Assembly: GCA_052379845.1 (NCBI GenBank)
Contig: JBQTCF010000005.1
Direction: 5' to 3' (one strand)
Source: Roseinatronobacter sp052379845
Lineage (GTDB): Bacteria; Pseudomonadota; Alphaproteobacteria; Rhodobacterales; Rhodobacteraceae
DNA: 64,000 nt
Notes under the pieces: model-generated
What the model saw: the letters and a program-made list of their open reading frames with translations, nothing else
Databases searched by the model: none
Told to the model about the DNA's origin: nothing
Position numbers and translations under genes: made by a program
Part shown: in pieces, positions 8,951 to 18,567 of the stretch
How the letters are laid out: each line of letters opens with the position of its first letter
Position numbering within the stretch: the stretch's first letter is position 1

Positions 8951-11161
8951 ATGTTGAAAAATACGAACACAGCAACACAGATCGCAGGCAGTTTTGCCGT
9001 CATAGTCATCCTGATTGTCGCCTTGGGGCTGTTCAGCTGGCAAAGGCTTCTTTCGATGAATACCGCAGTCTACGATATCGAAGCCTCGATGGAGAGGACG
9101 ATTGCTGCCGTTGATCTGGGCCGCGAGATAACAGAGGCCGGCCTTGCGCTGGAAGTCTACAGGCAGACAGCTGACTCGGCTGATGCGGAACGCACGTTCG
9201 AGGAAATGCAGCAGGTCCGCAGTGTTGCGACTGCCCTTGTGGACGCGGGATATCAGTCGGCCCTTGATATCGTCATTCTCAAGGACAAACACCTTGCAGA
9301 GCTTTCGGCCTTTGTAGAAGTGTACAGCCAGCGGGATATGCTGAACACACGGCTGCAATCCTTGGGCATCGAACATCGCCGCAACCTGGGTCGCCTTGTG
9401 TCGCTTCTGGAAGAACGTGACGCAGAAAGCGCGGCTTACCTCGCGTTGCGGGCGTCTGAAAGCTTTCTTGTTACCCGTGTGCGTGTTGACCGTTTCATGG
9501 ACGGCATGCCCTTGTCAGAGCTGGACACAGCGACCGCTCCCTATGAGGCAACACTTGCGTTTCTTTCGCGGTTGACGGGGACTGGCCTGAATGCCGAAGA
9601 ACGTGCGCTGCTTGGGGAAACCCAACGCGGATTGACGGAATTCTGGTCTATTGCCGCAGATATCCGCACTGTCGAAATTGCCAGCCGCGACGCGCTGAGT
9701 GTCTTGATGGCAACGACAGTGGATGTGATGTCCCAACTGGAGCGCCTGCGTGCCGAAATCCGTACCACGCGTGAAAGCCTGAATGCGTCCACGCATCAGC
9801 TGATCGACCAGACCGTGTTTTCAATTCTTGCCGGCGTGGCCTTTGCTGCGGCATTGGGGGCTGGCATTGCTGCAACTCTGTCCGTTTCGCTGTCACGCCG
9901 ACTGTCAAGCTTGGTTCACCAGACTACACGTCTTGCCAAGGGGGATATGTCTATTGAAATAACCAATGCGGACGGACGTGGCGATCTGGCACAGATGGCC
10001 CAAGCTTTGGATGTATTCAAAGACAACGCCGTTGCGCGCGCCAAGGCAGAAGAAGAAGCGCGCCGCGCTGAAGAACGTGCAAATGAAAAGCAGGAGCAGG
10101 AGCGCCGCCGTCAGGCGCGTGTCGTGCGGGATATCGAAGACGCGCTGACACGGCTTGCGCAAGGGGAACTGACACACTCCATCCCCAGCCCTGCGAATGA
10201 TCCGTTTCCAGCAGAATATGAGGAGCTTCGCACAGCGTTTAATACTGTCGCGTCGAACCTGGCTGATACCATGTCACGTATTGTGACAGTTGCCGAACAG
10301 GTGCGTGGCGGGTCCGAGGAAATCACCTCTGCTGCGCAGGATCTGTCGGGTCGTGCTGAAACCCAGGCCGCCACGCTTGAGCAATCAGCCGCCGCGCTGA
10401 ATGAGCTTACAGAAAGCGTCAGGTCCACCGCGGAGCTTGCCAAGACCGCTGAAAATATGACGCGCGACAATCGTATGATCGCCGAAGAAGGGACAGTCAT
10501 CGTCCGCGATGCGATAGCCGCCATGCAGAAGATTGAAAAATCTTCAGATCAAATCAATCGGATCATTGGTGTTATCGATGATATTGCGTTCCAGACCAAT
10601 CTTCTGGCCCTGAACGCAGGGGTGGAAGCCGCGCGCGCGGGTGAGGCAGGTCGCGGATTTGCCGTCGTCGCATCAGAGGTGCGCGGGCTGGCACAACGTG
10701 CGTCTGAATCAGCGCGCGAGATCAAGGGTTTGATCTCTGAAAGTGCGCAGCAGGTTGAGGCGGGGTCGTCCCTTGTGACAAGGACTGGCGGAAGCCTCGA
10801 GCAAATCCTGCACAAAGCCAAGGATGTGTCCGATCAGGCGTCTTCCATTGCCATTGCCGCAGCAGACCAGTCCAGTGCGTTGGGTGAAATCAACTCTGGT
10901 GTGAACCAACTGGATCAAGTGACCCAGCAAAACGCCGCTGTGGCGGAAGAAACCAACGCGGCAGCGGGTTCGTTGCAGCAACAAGCCGATATTTTGTTGG
11001 GCGAGCTGTCAAACTTCAAGTTCAGCAAAGCGTCCAGAAATGCGGCAAAGGTTGTGAAGATGCCCTTGAGCGAAACACCTGTCGCGGCGGCAAGTTTTCA
11101 GTCAAAGCGGGCACTGGGCAGGCCGTCGGATGGCGCGCAAGCAAGGCTTCTTGAATTCTGA
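8951..11161 (+). CDS. Methyl-accepting chemotaxis protein, classical topology
   Basis: Chemoreceptor of 736 residues. There is an N-terminal membrane helix (about 10-30), a long helical periplasmic sensor (about 31-285), a second membrane helix (about 287-312) and a HAMP domain. A coiled-coil and second HAMP-like unit includes the GELTHSIPSPANDPFPAEYE segment also seen in the upstream MCP. The methylation helices and signalling tip (IAFQTNLLALNAGVEAARAG) follow. The C-terminus ends LLEF, without a CheR-binding pentapeptide. It lies 101 bases after the first MCP, so it may have its own promoter. Confidence 0.93.
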   Translation: MLKNTNTATQIAGSFAVIVILIVALGLFSWQRLLSMNTAVYDIEASMERTIAAVDLGREITEAGLALEVYRQTADSADAERTFEEMQQVRSVATALVDAGYQSALDIVILKDKHLAELSAFVEVYSQRDMLNTRLQSLGIEHRRNLGRLVSLLEERDAESAAYLALRASESFLVTRVRVDRFMDGMPLSELDTATAPYEATLAFLSRLTGTGLNAEERALLGETQRGLTEFWSIAADIRTVEIASRDALSVLMATTVDVMSQLERLRAEIRTTRESLNASTHQLIDQTVFSILAGVAFAAALGAGIAATLSVSLSRRLSSLVHQTTRLAKGDMSIEITNADGRGDLAQMAQALDVFKDNAVARAKAEEEARRAEERANEKQEQERRRQARVVRDIEDALTRLAQGELTHSIPSPANDPFPAEYEELRTAFNTVASNLADTMSRIVTVAEQVRGGSEEITSAAQDLSGRAETQAATLEQSAAALNELTESVRSTAELAKTAENMTRDNRMIAEEGTVIVRDAIAAMQKIEKSSDQINRIIGVIDDIAFQTNLLALNAGVEAARAGEAGRGFAVVASEVRGLAQRASESAREIKGLISESAQQVEAGSSLVTRTGGSLEQILHKAKDVSDQASSIAIAAADQSSALGEINSGVNQLDQVTQQNAAVAEETNAAAGSLQQQADILLGELSNFKFSKASRNAAKVVKMPLSETPVAAASFQSKRALGRPSDGAQARLLEF

Positions 11162-11357
11162 TCAATATGTTCGGCGTGCCGCGCAAAAGCGGGGGGCAGA
11201 AATTACGCTTCCCGCTGATGCGCCATCAGTATGTCAACGTGGTTGTGTGCATCGCAATGAGCGCGCCCCACGCGAGGAGTGACTGCGACAATGCGGACCT
11301 TGGTGCGCTTTCATGGAAAGGTTTATCCTTTCAGGTTTGAAATACGGCCATAACAAG

Positions 11358-11382
11358 GGGCCGCCCTGGTGCTGGGCGGCCC
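11358..11382. terminator. Perfect 9-bp stem-loop downstream of the MCP
   Basis: GGGCCGCCC and GGGCGGCCC flank a 7-base loop. It lies about 200 bases after the MCP stop, between convergent genes. There is no T-run, so it is either a rho-independent terminator lacking the usual tail or an RNA-stabilising structure. Confidence 0.45.
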
Positions 11383-11528
11383 GTTCCATGCTTGGGTGAG
11401 GGGCTTGTACAATCGCAGGCTCCAAAACAGAACCCGCGCGTGCCGTTACATTTATGGCGCGCGCAAGAATGTCGGGGCGTTTCATCACCAGAAACTGTGC
11501 CCACTTTCATGGGCATTCACATAACGCA

Positions 11529-11593
11529 CTCTCTAACCCTTTGTCATGGCGTGTTCTTGTGCAGCAAATTGGTTCGCATTTTTGCGCAACATG
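11529..11593 (+). repeat. Dispersed intergenic repeat, copy A
   Basis: CTCTCTAACC at 11529 is followed about 50 bases later by GGTTCGCATTTTTGCGCAAC. This is collinear with the copy at 58015-58078 and related to an inverted copy at 31337-31377. The consensus core reads roughly GGTTCCCACTTTTGCGCAAC, followed by ATG. Confidence 0.6.
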
Positions 11594-11735
11594 CTGTAGA
11601 TGGAACGGCGCGCGCCAAAAGCATGCATCACAATGCACTGCCCGACGCCACATGCTGGCGCAGTTTCAAGCAGTTCTGGGCTTTTGGACAGGACATCATG
11701 GCACTGCCCAAAAGCGAAAGGTTCTTGTCAGAATG

Positions 11736-12893
11736 TCACATGCATTCTTCCACAATGCCGCGCAGGAACTGTTCGCAAGCGTCCAACTGGGCCGCAGCGA
11801 TGAATTCATCTGCCTGATGCGCTTGTCCAATGGAACCGGGGCCGCAAACGACAGTTGGAATATTCGCCATTTCGTGAAACAGGCCGCCTTCGGTGCCGAA
11901 GGCAACCTTGATGCTGTCATTGCGATTGGCAAGCCTGCGCGCGGTTACGGCTACGGGGGCATCCACGGCGGTATCCAGCCCCGGATAGAACGAGGTCAGT
12001 TCAAGATTGACGCCCGCCGTAGGGTCGGTGCGCTGCATCTCTGGCAGCAATTCGTCATTGATGAAGCTGCGCACTTCGTCCACCAGCGCGTCGGCGTCTT
12101 CTTGTGTCAGAACGCGGAATTCGAAATCGGTGACGAACCGTTCGGGAACAATGTTCAGGGCCGTCCCGCCATGGGCTGTGCCGACATGGGCCGTGCTGTG
12201 GGGGGTGTCATACAAGGGATCGCGCAGCCCCTTGGTGGCCAGCCGCACCCCGATGGACTGCATATGCGCAATCAGTCGCGCGCCATATTCGACGGCGTTC
12301 ACAAATTGCGGCGCGCGCGATGAATGGCCCGCAGTGCCGGTAAAGGTGGCGCGCAGGCTGCGTTTCGTCTTATGGCCGATGCAGACGTGCATCAGCGTGG
12401 GTTCGCCCACGATGCAGGCCATGGGTTGCACGGGTTCGGCCATGACCATACGCAACAGTTCGCGCACCCCCAGACACCCCACTTCTTCGTCATAGGACAG
12501 GGCCAGATGCACGGGGCGCGCCAGCGCCGTTTGCCCCAAAACCGGCGCAAGCCCCAGACAACACGCGATAAACCCTTTCATGTCGCAGGTGCCGCGGCCA
12601 TAAAACAGGCCGTCACGTTCGGTCAGTTGAAATGGGTCCACACTCCAGTCCTGCCCGTCCACGGGCACTGTATCCGTGTGGCCCGAGAGCACCCAGCCCG
12701 GCACATCAGCGGGGCCGAATGTTGCCCATAAGTTTGCCTTGGTCCCGGTGGCATCATGCACGCGGCGACAGGTTGCGCCATGGCTGGTCAGCCAGTCCTG
12801 TGCCCAGTCAATCAGGGGCAGGTTGGAGTTGCGGCTGGTTGTATCGAAACCGATCAGGGCTTCCAGGGCGGTCCGCGTGGCGGCGCTTGGCAT
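11736..12893 (-). CDS. argE: M20 family deacetylase, acetylornithine deacetylase-like
   Basis: Zinc-dependent amidohydrolase of 385 residues, of the ArgE/DapE/CPG2 type. Metal-site motifs are visible: SGHTDTVP (His), GRGTCDMKG (bridging Asp), DEEVGCLG (catalytic Glu pair) and a C-terminal HQADEF (His). A lid/dimerisation domain sits between. The best family match is acetylornithine deacetylase, but its coupling to a LysR regulator and neighbourhood of peptide transport and other amide hydrolases suggest a catabolic N-acyl amino acid hydrolase. Its start overlaps the lysR stop (TGATG). Confidence 0.8.
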   Translation of the reverse strand: MPSAATRTALEALIGFDTTSRNSNLPLIDWAQDWLTSHGATCRRVHDATGTKANLWATFGPADVPGWVLSGHTDTVPVDGQDWSVDPFQLTERDGLFYGRGTCDMKGFIACCLGLAPVLGQTALARPVHLALSYDEEVGCLGVRELLRMVMAEPVQPMACIVGEPTLMHVCIGHKTKRSLRATFTGTAGHSSRAPQFVNAVEYGARLIAHMQSIGVRLATKGLRDPLYDTPHSTAHVGTAHGGTALNIVPERFVTDFEFRVLTQEDADALVDEVRSFINDELLPEMQRTDPTAGVNLELTSFYPGLDTAVDAPVAVTARRLANRNDSIKVAFGTEGGLFHEMANIPTVVCGPGSIGQAHQADEFIAAAQLDACEQFLRGIVEECM

Positions 12894-13825
12894 CAGAATT
12901 CTCCGGTTTGGGTTTGGTTGGCCCGCGCGCGCACCATTGCCATGAAGGCCAGCGTGGCCGAGGAATGGCGGATGTCCGCAGGGGAAAGAAAGCTGGTCTG
13001 CAGTGTGATTGTCGGTTCAAACGGGCGGGTGGTCAGGCTGGCATCCAGCCGCAGCGCCGTGGGGAAGGGGTTGATCAGCGCAACCCCCAACCCTTCGCGC
13101 ACCAGTTCCGCCGCTGATACCACAGTTGCCGTTTCGATGGTAATGCGCGGCTGCACCCCGGCTGCGGCCAGCGCACGGTCTTTGGCGACCCGTGCCGAAT
13201 GGCGACGGGTTTGCGCGACATAATCGCGCCCGTCCAGATCTTCGGGGCGAATAACCGTTTTTGACGCCAGCGGATGGTCGCGTTTCATCAGGCAGACGAC
13301 ATGGGATTCACGAAATGGTTCCACCCGCACCCCCGCGTGGTTTGGGTCGGCATCAGACAGGGCAATGTCCACGCGTCCTTCTGCCACCTGTGTGACCAGA
13401 ACATCGCTGGACAGCACATCAATCAGAATGTTCTGGTCTGGAAAATGGCGTGCGAAATCTGCAACCGGGCCGGGCAGGAAGCGGTGCGCGATGGTGGGGG
13501 GGGCCGCAATCCGGAGCGGCACTGTCGGGTCAGGGGCGCGCCGATCCGGGTTTTCGATGCGGGCCAGCACCTTGAACAGGATATCCAGTTCCGCATCCAC
13601 GCCCAGCGCTTCGGCTGTGGGCAGCAGGCGCCCCCCTTCGCGCGAAAACAGCACCCGCCCAAGGCGTTCTTCCAGCTGCGCCAAGGCGCGGCTGACCGCA
13701 GGCTGCGAAATTCCCAGCATATCTGCGGCTGCAGTTGTGGTTCCCGCGGTGACAATCGCACGCAGGACGCGCAATTCCCGCAGTCTTATGTCAGACCCGT
13801 CAATTTTGCTGGTATCTTCAGGCAC
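12893..13825 (-). CDS. LysR-family transcriptional regulator
   Basis: A 310-residue LysR regulator. The N-terminal winged HTH (about 12-70) contains AADMLGISQPAVSRALAQLE, followed by a periplasmic-binding-protein-like effector domain. It is translated just ahead of the argE-like gene and is divergent from the peptide-transport operon at 14003, the classical arrangement for a LysR protein that controls its divergent neighbour. An 8-base G run (13496-13503) falls inside the gene but the frame is intact. Confidence 0.9.
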   Translation of the reverse strand: MPEDTSKIDGSDIRLRELRVLRAIVTAGTTTAAADMLGISQPAVSRALAQLEERLGRVLFSREGGRLLPTAEALGVDAELDILFKVLARIENPDRRAPDPTVPLRIAAPPTIAHRFLPGPVADFARHFPDQNILIDVLSSDVLVTQVAEGRVDIALSDADPNHAGVRVEPFRESHVVCLMKRDHPLASKTVIRPEDLDGRDYVAQTRRHSARVAKDRALAAAGVQPRITIETATVVSAAELVREGLGVALINPFPTALRLDASLTTRPFEPTITLQTSFLSPADIRHSSATLAFMAMVRARANQTQTGEF

Positions 13826-13867
13826 CGCCGCCGCCTATGCGTTTTGGTTATGATGTTTTCTATTTAC

Positions 13868-13892
13868 AATGCTTTTAATGCATCATAGCATT
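13868..13892. promoter_or_regulatory. Candidate LysR binding site
   Basis: The perfect inverted repeat AATGCT-N13-AGCATT lies in the 177-base divergent region between lysR and the binding-protein gene. The spacing places the half-sites about two turns apart, which suits a LysR tetramer site. No promoter hexamers could be assigned with confidence. Confidence 0.45.
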
Positions 13893-14002
13893 TAACGCAA
13901 GGGCGCACCGTAGTCGGCATGCACTGCCACAGGTCGTTCTGTCAAAAGACAAAGATGATGCCGCACGCCCGACGTGCGAGAATCGCAAACAGGGAGTTAT
14001 GA

Positions 14003-15613
14003 ATGCCCAATACTTCATCACGCACATTTCTAATGTCCGCCAGCGCGGCGATTGCGCTTTCGGCTGGCGTTGCCGGCGCCGACACGTTGCGCATCGGGCT
14101 TGCGTCCGAACCCACATCGGTTGACCCGCATTACCACAACCTTGGGCCGAACAACGCGCTGGCCCGCCACATCTTCACACCGCTTATCGCGCAAGATGCA
14201 AACCAGCTGCTGGAACCGGGCCTTGCGACCGCATGGGAGGCGATTGACGACACAACATGGCGCATCACCCTGCGCGAAGGTGTGACGTTTTCCAACGGCG
14301 CGCCGTTTACTGCGCGTGACGTGATCTACACAGTGTGCCGCATTCCGCTGGTGCCGGATGCGCCGTCGCCTTTCACCCTATATACGCGCGCAATCGCCGG
14401 GCTGGAGGCAGAGGATGATCACACCTTGATCGTGACCACTGACGGCCCCGCGCCTTTGCTGCCCAACCAGCTTTCAACCTTTGGCATCATTTCGGCCAGT
14501 GTTTCGGGTGCAGAGGATGATTTGACGTTCAGCACTGACGGGTGCACCGGGGTTGGCGACGCGCCTGCATCGGCTGAATTCAATGACCCTGCCTTTGCCA
14601 TTGGCACCGGCCCTTATACTCTTGACGCCTATATCCGAGGCGAGGAATTGCGCCTGACGCGCAATGACACCTACTTTGGTGATGCGCCCGCTTGGGAACA
14701 AATCGTCATGCGTCCGCTGACCAATGCAGGTGCGCGCGTTGCAGCCCTGCTGGCCGGTGACGTGCAGATGATCGAAAACCCGCCGACACAGGATATTGCC
14801 CGCATCGAAGGTGACGGGTTCATGCTTGCATCCGGGTTGTCCAACCGCGTTATCTATATCGCGCTGGATCAGGGTGAGGCCCCCACGCCGGGTATTTCCG
14901 GCGACACCAACCCGTTGCAGGACGCCCGCGTGCGCGAAGCGCTGGCACTGGCCATTGACCGCGTGGCGATTCAGGAACGCTTGATGCTGGGCCTGTCAGA
15001 ACCTGCGGGCGAATTGCTGCCTGCGCCGATGTTTGGCACCAACCCAGACCGTCCGGCCATTCCCTATGACCCCGACCGCGCCCGCGAATTGCTGGCCGAA
15101 GCGGGCTACCCGGACGGATTCCAGATTGTGCTGGGCACACCCAATGACCGCTATATCAACGATGGCGCAATTTCACAGGCAGTTGCCCAGATGTGGACGC
15201 AAGTTGGCGTGCGCACCGAAGTGGACGCCAAGACCTTCTCGGCCTTCATCGCGGACCGTAACGGTTTCAACTTCTCCGCCTATCTGGCGGGCTGGGGGGC
15301 TGGCACGGGCGAAATGTCGTCACCGCTGGGCGCCTTGGTGGCCACCCGTGACGCCGAACGCAGCCTTGGCGGCACCAACCTTGCGCGCCATTCCAACCCG
15401 GAAATTGACGACTTGCTGGTAGAAGCGCTGCGCACGGTTGATGATGCGACCCGCGAGGGGCTGTTGCGTCAGGCCAGTGCCTTGGCGATGGACACATTCG
15501 CCATTGTGCCCATTCATTACGAACTGACCACATGGGCGCTGGCCCCTGGTCTGGAATATGAAGCACGCGCTGACCAATACACAATCGGTGCCGCCGTCAC
15601 GCGGGCTGACTGA
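14003..15613 (+). CDS. ABC transporter substrate-binding protein, family 5 (peptide type)
   Basis: Periplasmic binding protein of 536 residues. The first ~26 residues are a signal peptide (SAAIALSAGVAGA). The mature start LRIGLASEPTSVDPHYHN is the usual opening of dipeptide/oligopeptide binding proteins, and the hallmark YDPDRARELLAEAGY appears near residue 355. It is the first gene of a plus-strand operon of two permeases, two ATPases and two amidohydrolases, and is divergent from lysR. The accompanying enzymes hint at modified amino acids or small peptides as ligand; the ligand itself cannot be read from sequence. Confidence 0.92.
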   Translation: MPNTSSRTFLMSASAAIALSAGVAGADTLRIGLASEPTSVDPHYHNLGPNNALARHIFTPLIAQDANQLLEPGLATAWEAIDDTTWRITLREGVTFSNGAPFTARDVIYTVCRIPLVPDAPSPFTLYTRAIAGLEAEDDHTLIVTTDGPAPLLPNQLSTFGIISASVSGAEDDLTFSTDGCTGVGDAPASAEFNDPAFAIGTGPYTLDAYIRGEELRLTRNDTYFGDAPAWEQIVMRPLTNAGARVAALLAGDVQMIENPPTQDIARIEGDGFMLASGLSNRVIYIALDQGEAPTPGISGDTNPLQDARVREALALAIDRVAIQERLMLGLSEPAGELLPAPMFGTNPDRPAIPYDPDRARELLAEAGYPDGFQIVLGTPNDRYINDGAISQAVAQMWTQVGVRTEVDAKTFSAFIADRNGFNFSAYLAGWGAGTGEMSSPLGALVATRDAERSLGGTNLARHSNPEIDDLLVEALRTVDDATREGLLRQASALAMDTFAIVPIHYELTTWALAPGLEYEARADQYTIGAAVTRAD

Positions 15614-15629
15614 TCGCGTGTTGTTGCAC

Positions 15630-15668
15630 GATGCGCCGGGTCTGACCCCGGCGCATCATTTCTTTTTT
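15630..15668 (+). terminator. Stem-loop with T-rich tail after the binding-protein gene
   Basis: GATGCGCCGGG pairs with CCCGGCGCATC (11 bp) around a 6-base loop, followed by ATTTCTTTTTT. It lies between the binding protein and the first permease, so it should act as a partial terminator or 3'-end protector that keeps the binding-protein message in excess. Confidence 0.75.
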
Positions 15669-15687
15669 GCCAGCGGAGAATTTTATC

Positions 15688-16668
15688 ATGGTGGCTTATC
15701 TGCTTCGGCGTCTGGGCCAAAGCCTGCTTGCCGTGATTGCAATGGCGGTGCTGGTTTTTGTCGGCGTCTATGCGATTGGCAATCCCGTGGATATCCTGAT
15801 CAACCCGGAAGCGACTGAACGCCAGCGCCTGGAAGTCATGGAGAGGATGGGACTTGACCGCCCCCTTTGGGAACAATTCGGGGTGTATTTCGGCAATCTG
15901 CTACAAGGCGATTTTGGCCGGTCTTTCGTCTATGGCGAAAGCGCCATGTCGGTCATTTTGCAGCGTTTGCCCGCGACCATGGAACTGGCGCTGTTCGCGC
16001 TGGTGCTGGCCATCGTTTTGGGTGTGCCGCTGGGCGTGATTGCGGGCCTGAAGCCCGACACGGTTACCGGGCGGGGCATCATGGCGGGGTCCATTCTGGG
16101 ATTCAGTTTGCCGAATTTCTGGCAAGGCTTGATGATGATCCTGATCTTCGCAGTATTCCTGGGCTGGCTGCCCGCAGGCGGGCGCGGCGAGACGACCGAA
16201 TTTCTGGGCATGCGCGTCAGTTTCCTGAATGCCGACGGGCTGAAACACATGCTGCTTCCGGCCTTCAACCTGGCCTTGTTCAAGATGGCGCTGGTCATCC
16301 GGCTGGCGCGGGCCGGCACGCGCGAGGTGATGATGCAGGATTACATCAAATTCGCCCGCGCCAAGGGGCTGTCACACCGCCGTGTGGTGCTGGTTCATGT
16401 GCTCAAGAACATCATGATTCCGGTGGTCACCATTCTGGGGCTGGAACTGGGGTCCATGATCGCCTTTGCGGTGGTCACAGAAACCGTGTTCGCATGGCCC
16501 GGCATGGGCAAGCTGCTGATCGACAGTATCAACAGGTTGGACCGCCCTGTGATTGTGGCCTATCTGATGCTGATTGTTTTCCTGTTCGTGTTGATCAATT
16601 TTCTGGTGGATCTGCTGTATTCGGTGCTTGATCCCCGCGTTCGGCTGGCACAACGGGGCACGTCATGA
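15688..16668 (+). CDS. ABC permease, DppB/OppB type
   Basis: Inner-membrane permease of 326 residues with six predicted helices. It has the N-terminal MVAYLLRRLGQSLLAVIAMA opening typical of DppB, and the EAA-loop region GTREVMMQDYIKFARAKGL that contacts the ATPases. The ATG at 15688 is preferred over an upstream TTG because GGAGAA precedes it. It overlaps the next permease by four bases. It works with the DppC-type partner and the two ATPases that follow. Confidence 0.93.
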   Translation: MVAYLLRRLGQSLLAVIAMAVLVFVGVYAIGNPVDILINPEATERQRLEVMERMGLDRPLWEQFGVYFGNLLQGDFGRSFVYGESAMSVILQRLPATMELALFALVLAIVLGVPLGVIAGLKPDTVTGRGIMAGSILGFSLPNFWQGLMMILIFAVFLGWLPAGGRGETTEFLGMRVSFLNADGLKHMLLPAFNLALFKMALVIRLARAGTREVMMQDYIKFARAKGLSHRRVVLVHVLKNIMIPVVTILGLELGSMIAFAVVTETVFAWPGMGKLLIDSINRLDRPVIVAYLMLIVFLFVLINFLVDLLYSVLDPRVRLAQRGTS

Positions 16669-17588
16669 CCAATATTCCAATGCCCACCCCCGAAGAAAAG
16701 GCCCACAAGAAAGCCGCTGTCAGCCCATTGCGCGCCGCCATGCTGGATTTCGCAAGCAGCCCGCTGGCAATGATCGGGTTTGTTGTCATGGTGGCCATGG
16801 TGCTGGCGGCGGTGTTCGCGCCCTGGATCACGCCGCAGAACCCCTATGACTTGTCGCAACTGTCCATCATGGATAACAACATGCGCCCGGGGTCGGAATC
16901 CTTCGGGGGGATGACCTATTGGCTGGGCACGGACCCGCAGGGCCGCGACATGTTGTCGGCCATCATCTATGGCCTGCGGATGAGTCTGCTGGTCGCGGTT
17001 ACCGCCACCTTGTGCGCGCTGGCCATTGGCATGGCGATGGGGATTACGGCGGCCTATTTCGGTGGGCGGGTTGATACGCTGATCATGCGTGTTGTGGACC
17101 TGCAACTGTCGTTTCCCGCCATCCTGGTGGCGCTGATCCTGCTGGCCATTCTGGGCAAGGGGGTGGACAAGGTGATCATTGCGCTGGTCATCGTGCAATG
17201 GGCCTACTACGCGCGCACGGTGCGCGGTTCGGCCCTTGTGGAACGCCAACGCGATTATATTGCCGCCGCGCGCGGGCTGGGATTGGGCCATGCGCGGGTG
17301 ATGTTCCGCCATCTTCTGCCCAACACGCTGCCGCCGTTGATTGTGGTCGCCACTGTGCAAATCGCGCAGGCCATCGCATTGGAGGCAACACTGTCCTTCC
17401 TGGGTGTTGGCGTGCCGGTCACTGAACCGTCGCTGGGCCTGCTGATTGCGAATGGCTATTCCTACCTTCTGTCGGGCGCTTACTGGATCAGCGTCTATCC
17501 CGGTGTTGCGCTGCTGATCGCCATTGTGGCCATCAATCTGGTGGGCGACCAGCTGCGCGATGTCCTTAACCCCCGTCTGAGGCGCTGA
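16665..17588 (+). CDS. ABC permease, DppC/OppC type
   Basis: Second inner-membrane permease, 307 residues. A cytoplasmic N-terminus (about 1-40) is followed by six helices, with the family motif GTDPQGRDMLSAIIYGLRMS and the EAA loop RDYIAAARGLGLGHARVMFRHLLPN. It overlaps the DppB-type gene by four bases and ends one base before the first ATPase gene, so all are one transcript. Confidence 0.93.
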   Translation: MTNIPMPTPEEKAHKKAAVSPLRAAMLDFASSPLAMIGFVVMVAMVLAAVFAPWITPQNPYDLSQLSIMDNNMRPGSESFGGMTYWLGTDPQGRDMLSAIIYGLRMSLLVAVTATLCALAIGMAMGITAAYFGGRVDTLIMRVVDLQLSFPAILVALILLAILGKGVDKVIIALVIVQWAYYARTVRGSALVERQRDYIAAARGLGLGHARVMFRHLLPNTLPPLIVVATVQIAQAIALEATLSFLGVGVPVTEPSLGLLIANGYSYLLSGAYWISVYPGVALLIAIVAINLVGDQLRDVLNPRLRR

Positions 17589-17589
17589 T

Positions 17590-18567
17590 ATGACTGCTGT
17601 TTTGCAGGTAGAAAACCTGAAAACCCATTTCTTCACCCGCGCGGGCGTGGTCCCTGCTGTGGACGGTGTCAGCTTTTCCGTAAACCGTGGCGAGGTGATG
17701 GGGCTGGTGGGCGAAAGCGGGTCTGGCAAGACTGTCACCGGGTTCTCGATCATGGGCATGGTGGACAAGCCGGGGCGCATTGTGGATGGGCGCATCCTGT
17801 ATCAGGGGCGCGACCTTGCCAATCTGAGTGAACGCGAATGGCAGGCCATTCGTGGCCGCCACATCGCCATGATTTTTCAAGACCCGATGATGACATTGAA
17901 CCCGGTTCTGAAAATCTCAACCCAGATGATCGAGGCCGTGCAGGCGCATGTCCATATCAGCAAGGAAGCCGCGCGCGAACGCTGCCTTGCTACGCTGGCG
18001 CGCGTGGGCATCCCGTCCCCTGCGGAACGGATGGAAGCGTATCCGCACCAGTTTTCGGGGGGCATGCGTCAGCGCGTGGCGATTGCCATTGCGCTGTTGC
18101 ACGACCCTGAAGTGATTGTTGCCGACGAACCCACAACTGCGCTGGATGTGACCATTCAGGCCCAAATTCTGGCCGAGGTGCAAAAACTGGCCGAAACCAG
18201 CGGCACGGCGCTGATATGGGTGACCCATGACCTGAGTGTGGTGTCCAGTCTGGCCGACAATATTGCCGTGATGTATGCGGGCCGCGTGGTCGAACAGGGG
18301 CGCGCGGCAACTGTGCTGCGCCACCCCGCGCACCCCTATACGCACGGGTTGATTGAATCGATTCCCAGCCGCAACAAACGCGGGGTTGATCTGGCGCAGA
18401 TTCCGGGCATGACGCCGCCCTTGCTGGACCTGCCCGAAGGGTGTGCATTCCGCCCGCGCTGCCCCAACGCAACCGATGCGTGCCGCGCGCAACAGCCCCC
18501 CCGCGAAATGCCCACGGGCCAGATGGCCCGCTGCATTCACCCTATGCGCGCAACTGAGGTGGCATGA
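17590..18567 (+). CDS. ABC transporter ATPase, DppD/OppD type
   Basis: Nucleotide-binding subunit of 325 residues. Walker A is GESGSGKT, the signature is FSGGMRQRVAIA and Walker B is VIVADEPTTALD, with the H-loop in WVTHD. The C-terminal oligopeptide-transporter extension has the Cys cluster GCAFRPRCPNATDAC, which in OppD/DppD relatives can hold an Fe-S cluster. Its stop overlaps the start of the partner ATPase. Confidence 0.93.
   Translation: MTAVLQVENLKTHFFTRAGVVPAVDGVSFSVNRGEVMGLVGESGSGKTVTGFSIMGMVDKPGRIVDGRILYQGRDLANLSEREWQAIRGRHIAMIFQDPMMTLNPVLKISTQMIEAVQAHVHISKEAARERCLATLARVGIPSPAERMEAYPHQFSGGMRQRVAIAIALLHDPEVIVADEPTTALDVTIQAQILAEVQKLAETSGTALIWVTHDLSVVSSLADNIAVMYAGRVVEQGRAATVLRHPAHPYTHGLIESIPSRNKRGVDLAQIPGMTPPLLDLPEGCAFRPRCPNATDACRAQQPPREMPTGQMARCIHPMRATEVA

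Larger units (their letters stand above)
11162..11735. other. 574-base intergenic region with hairpin and repeat
   Basis: No convincing gene lies between the convergent MCP and argE-like genes. The plus-strand frames open here continue antisense through argE and are shadows. The region contains one perfect hairpin and one copy of a dispersed repeat, listed separately. Otherwise I see nothing definite. Confidence 0.6.

Noticed and set aside
11454..12323. 289-residue plus-strand open frame spanning the intergenic region into argE
   Set aside because: Most of it is antisense to argE, and the part in the gap has no homologous look or ribosome site.
16560..17795. 411-residue minus-strand open frame across the DppB/DppC genes
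   Set aside because: It is antisense to two clear permease genes, His/Arg/Gln-rich and low-complexity. It results from GC-biased codon positions, not a gene.
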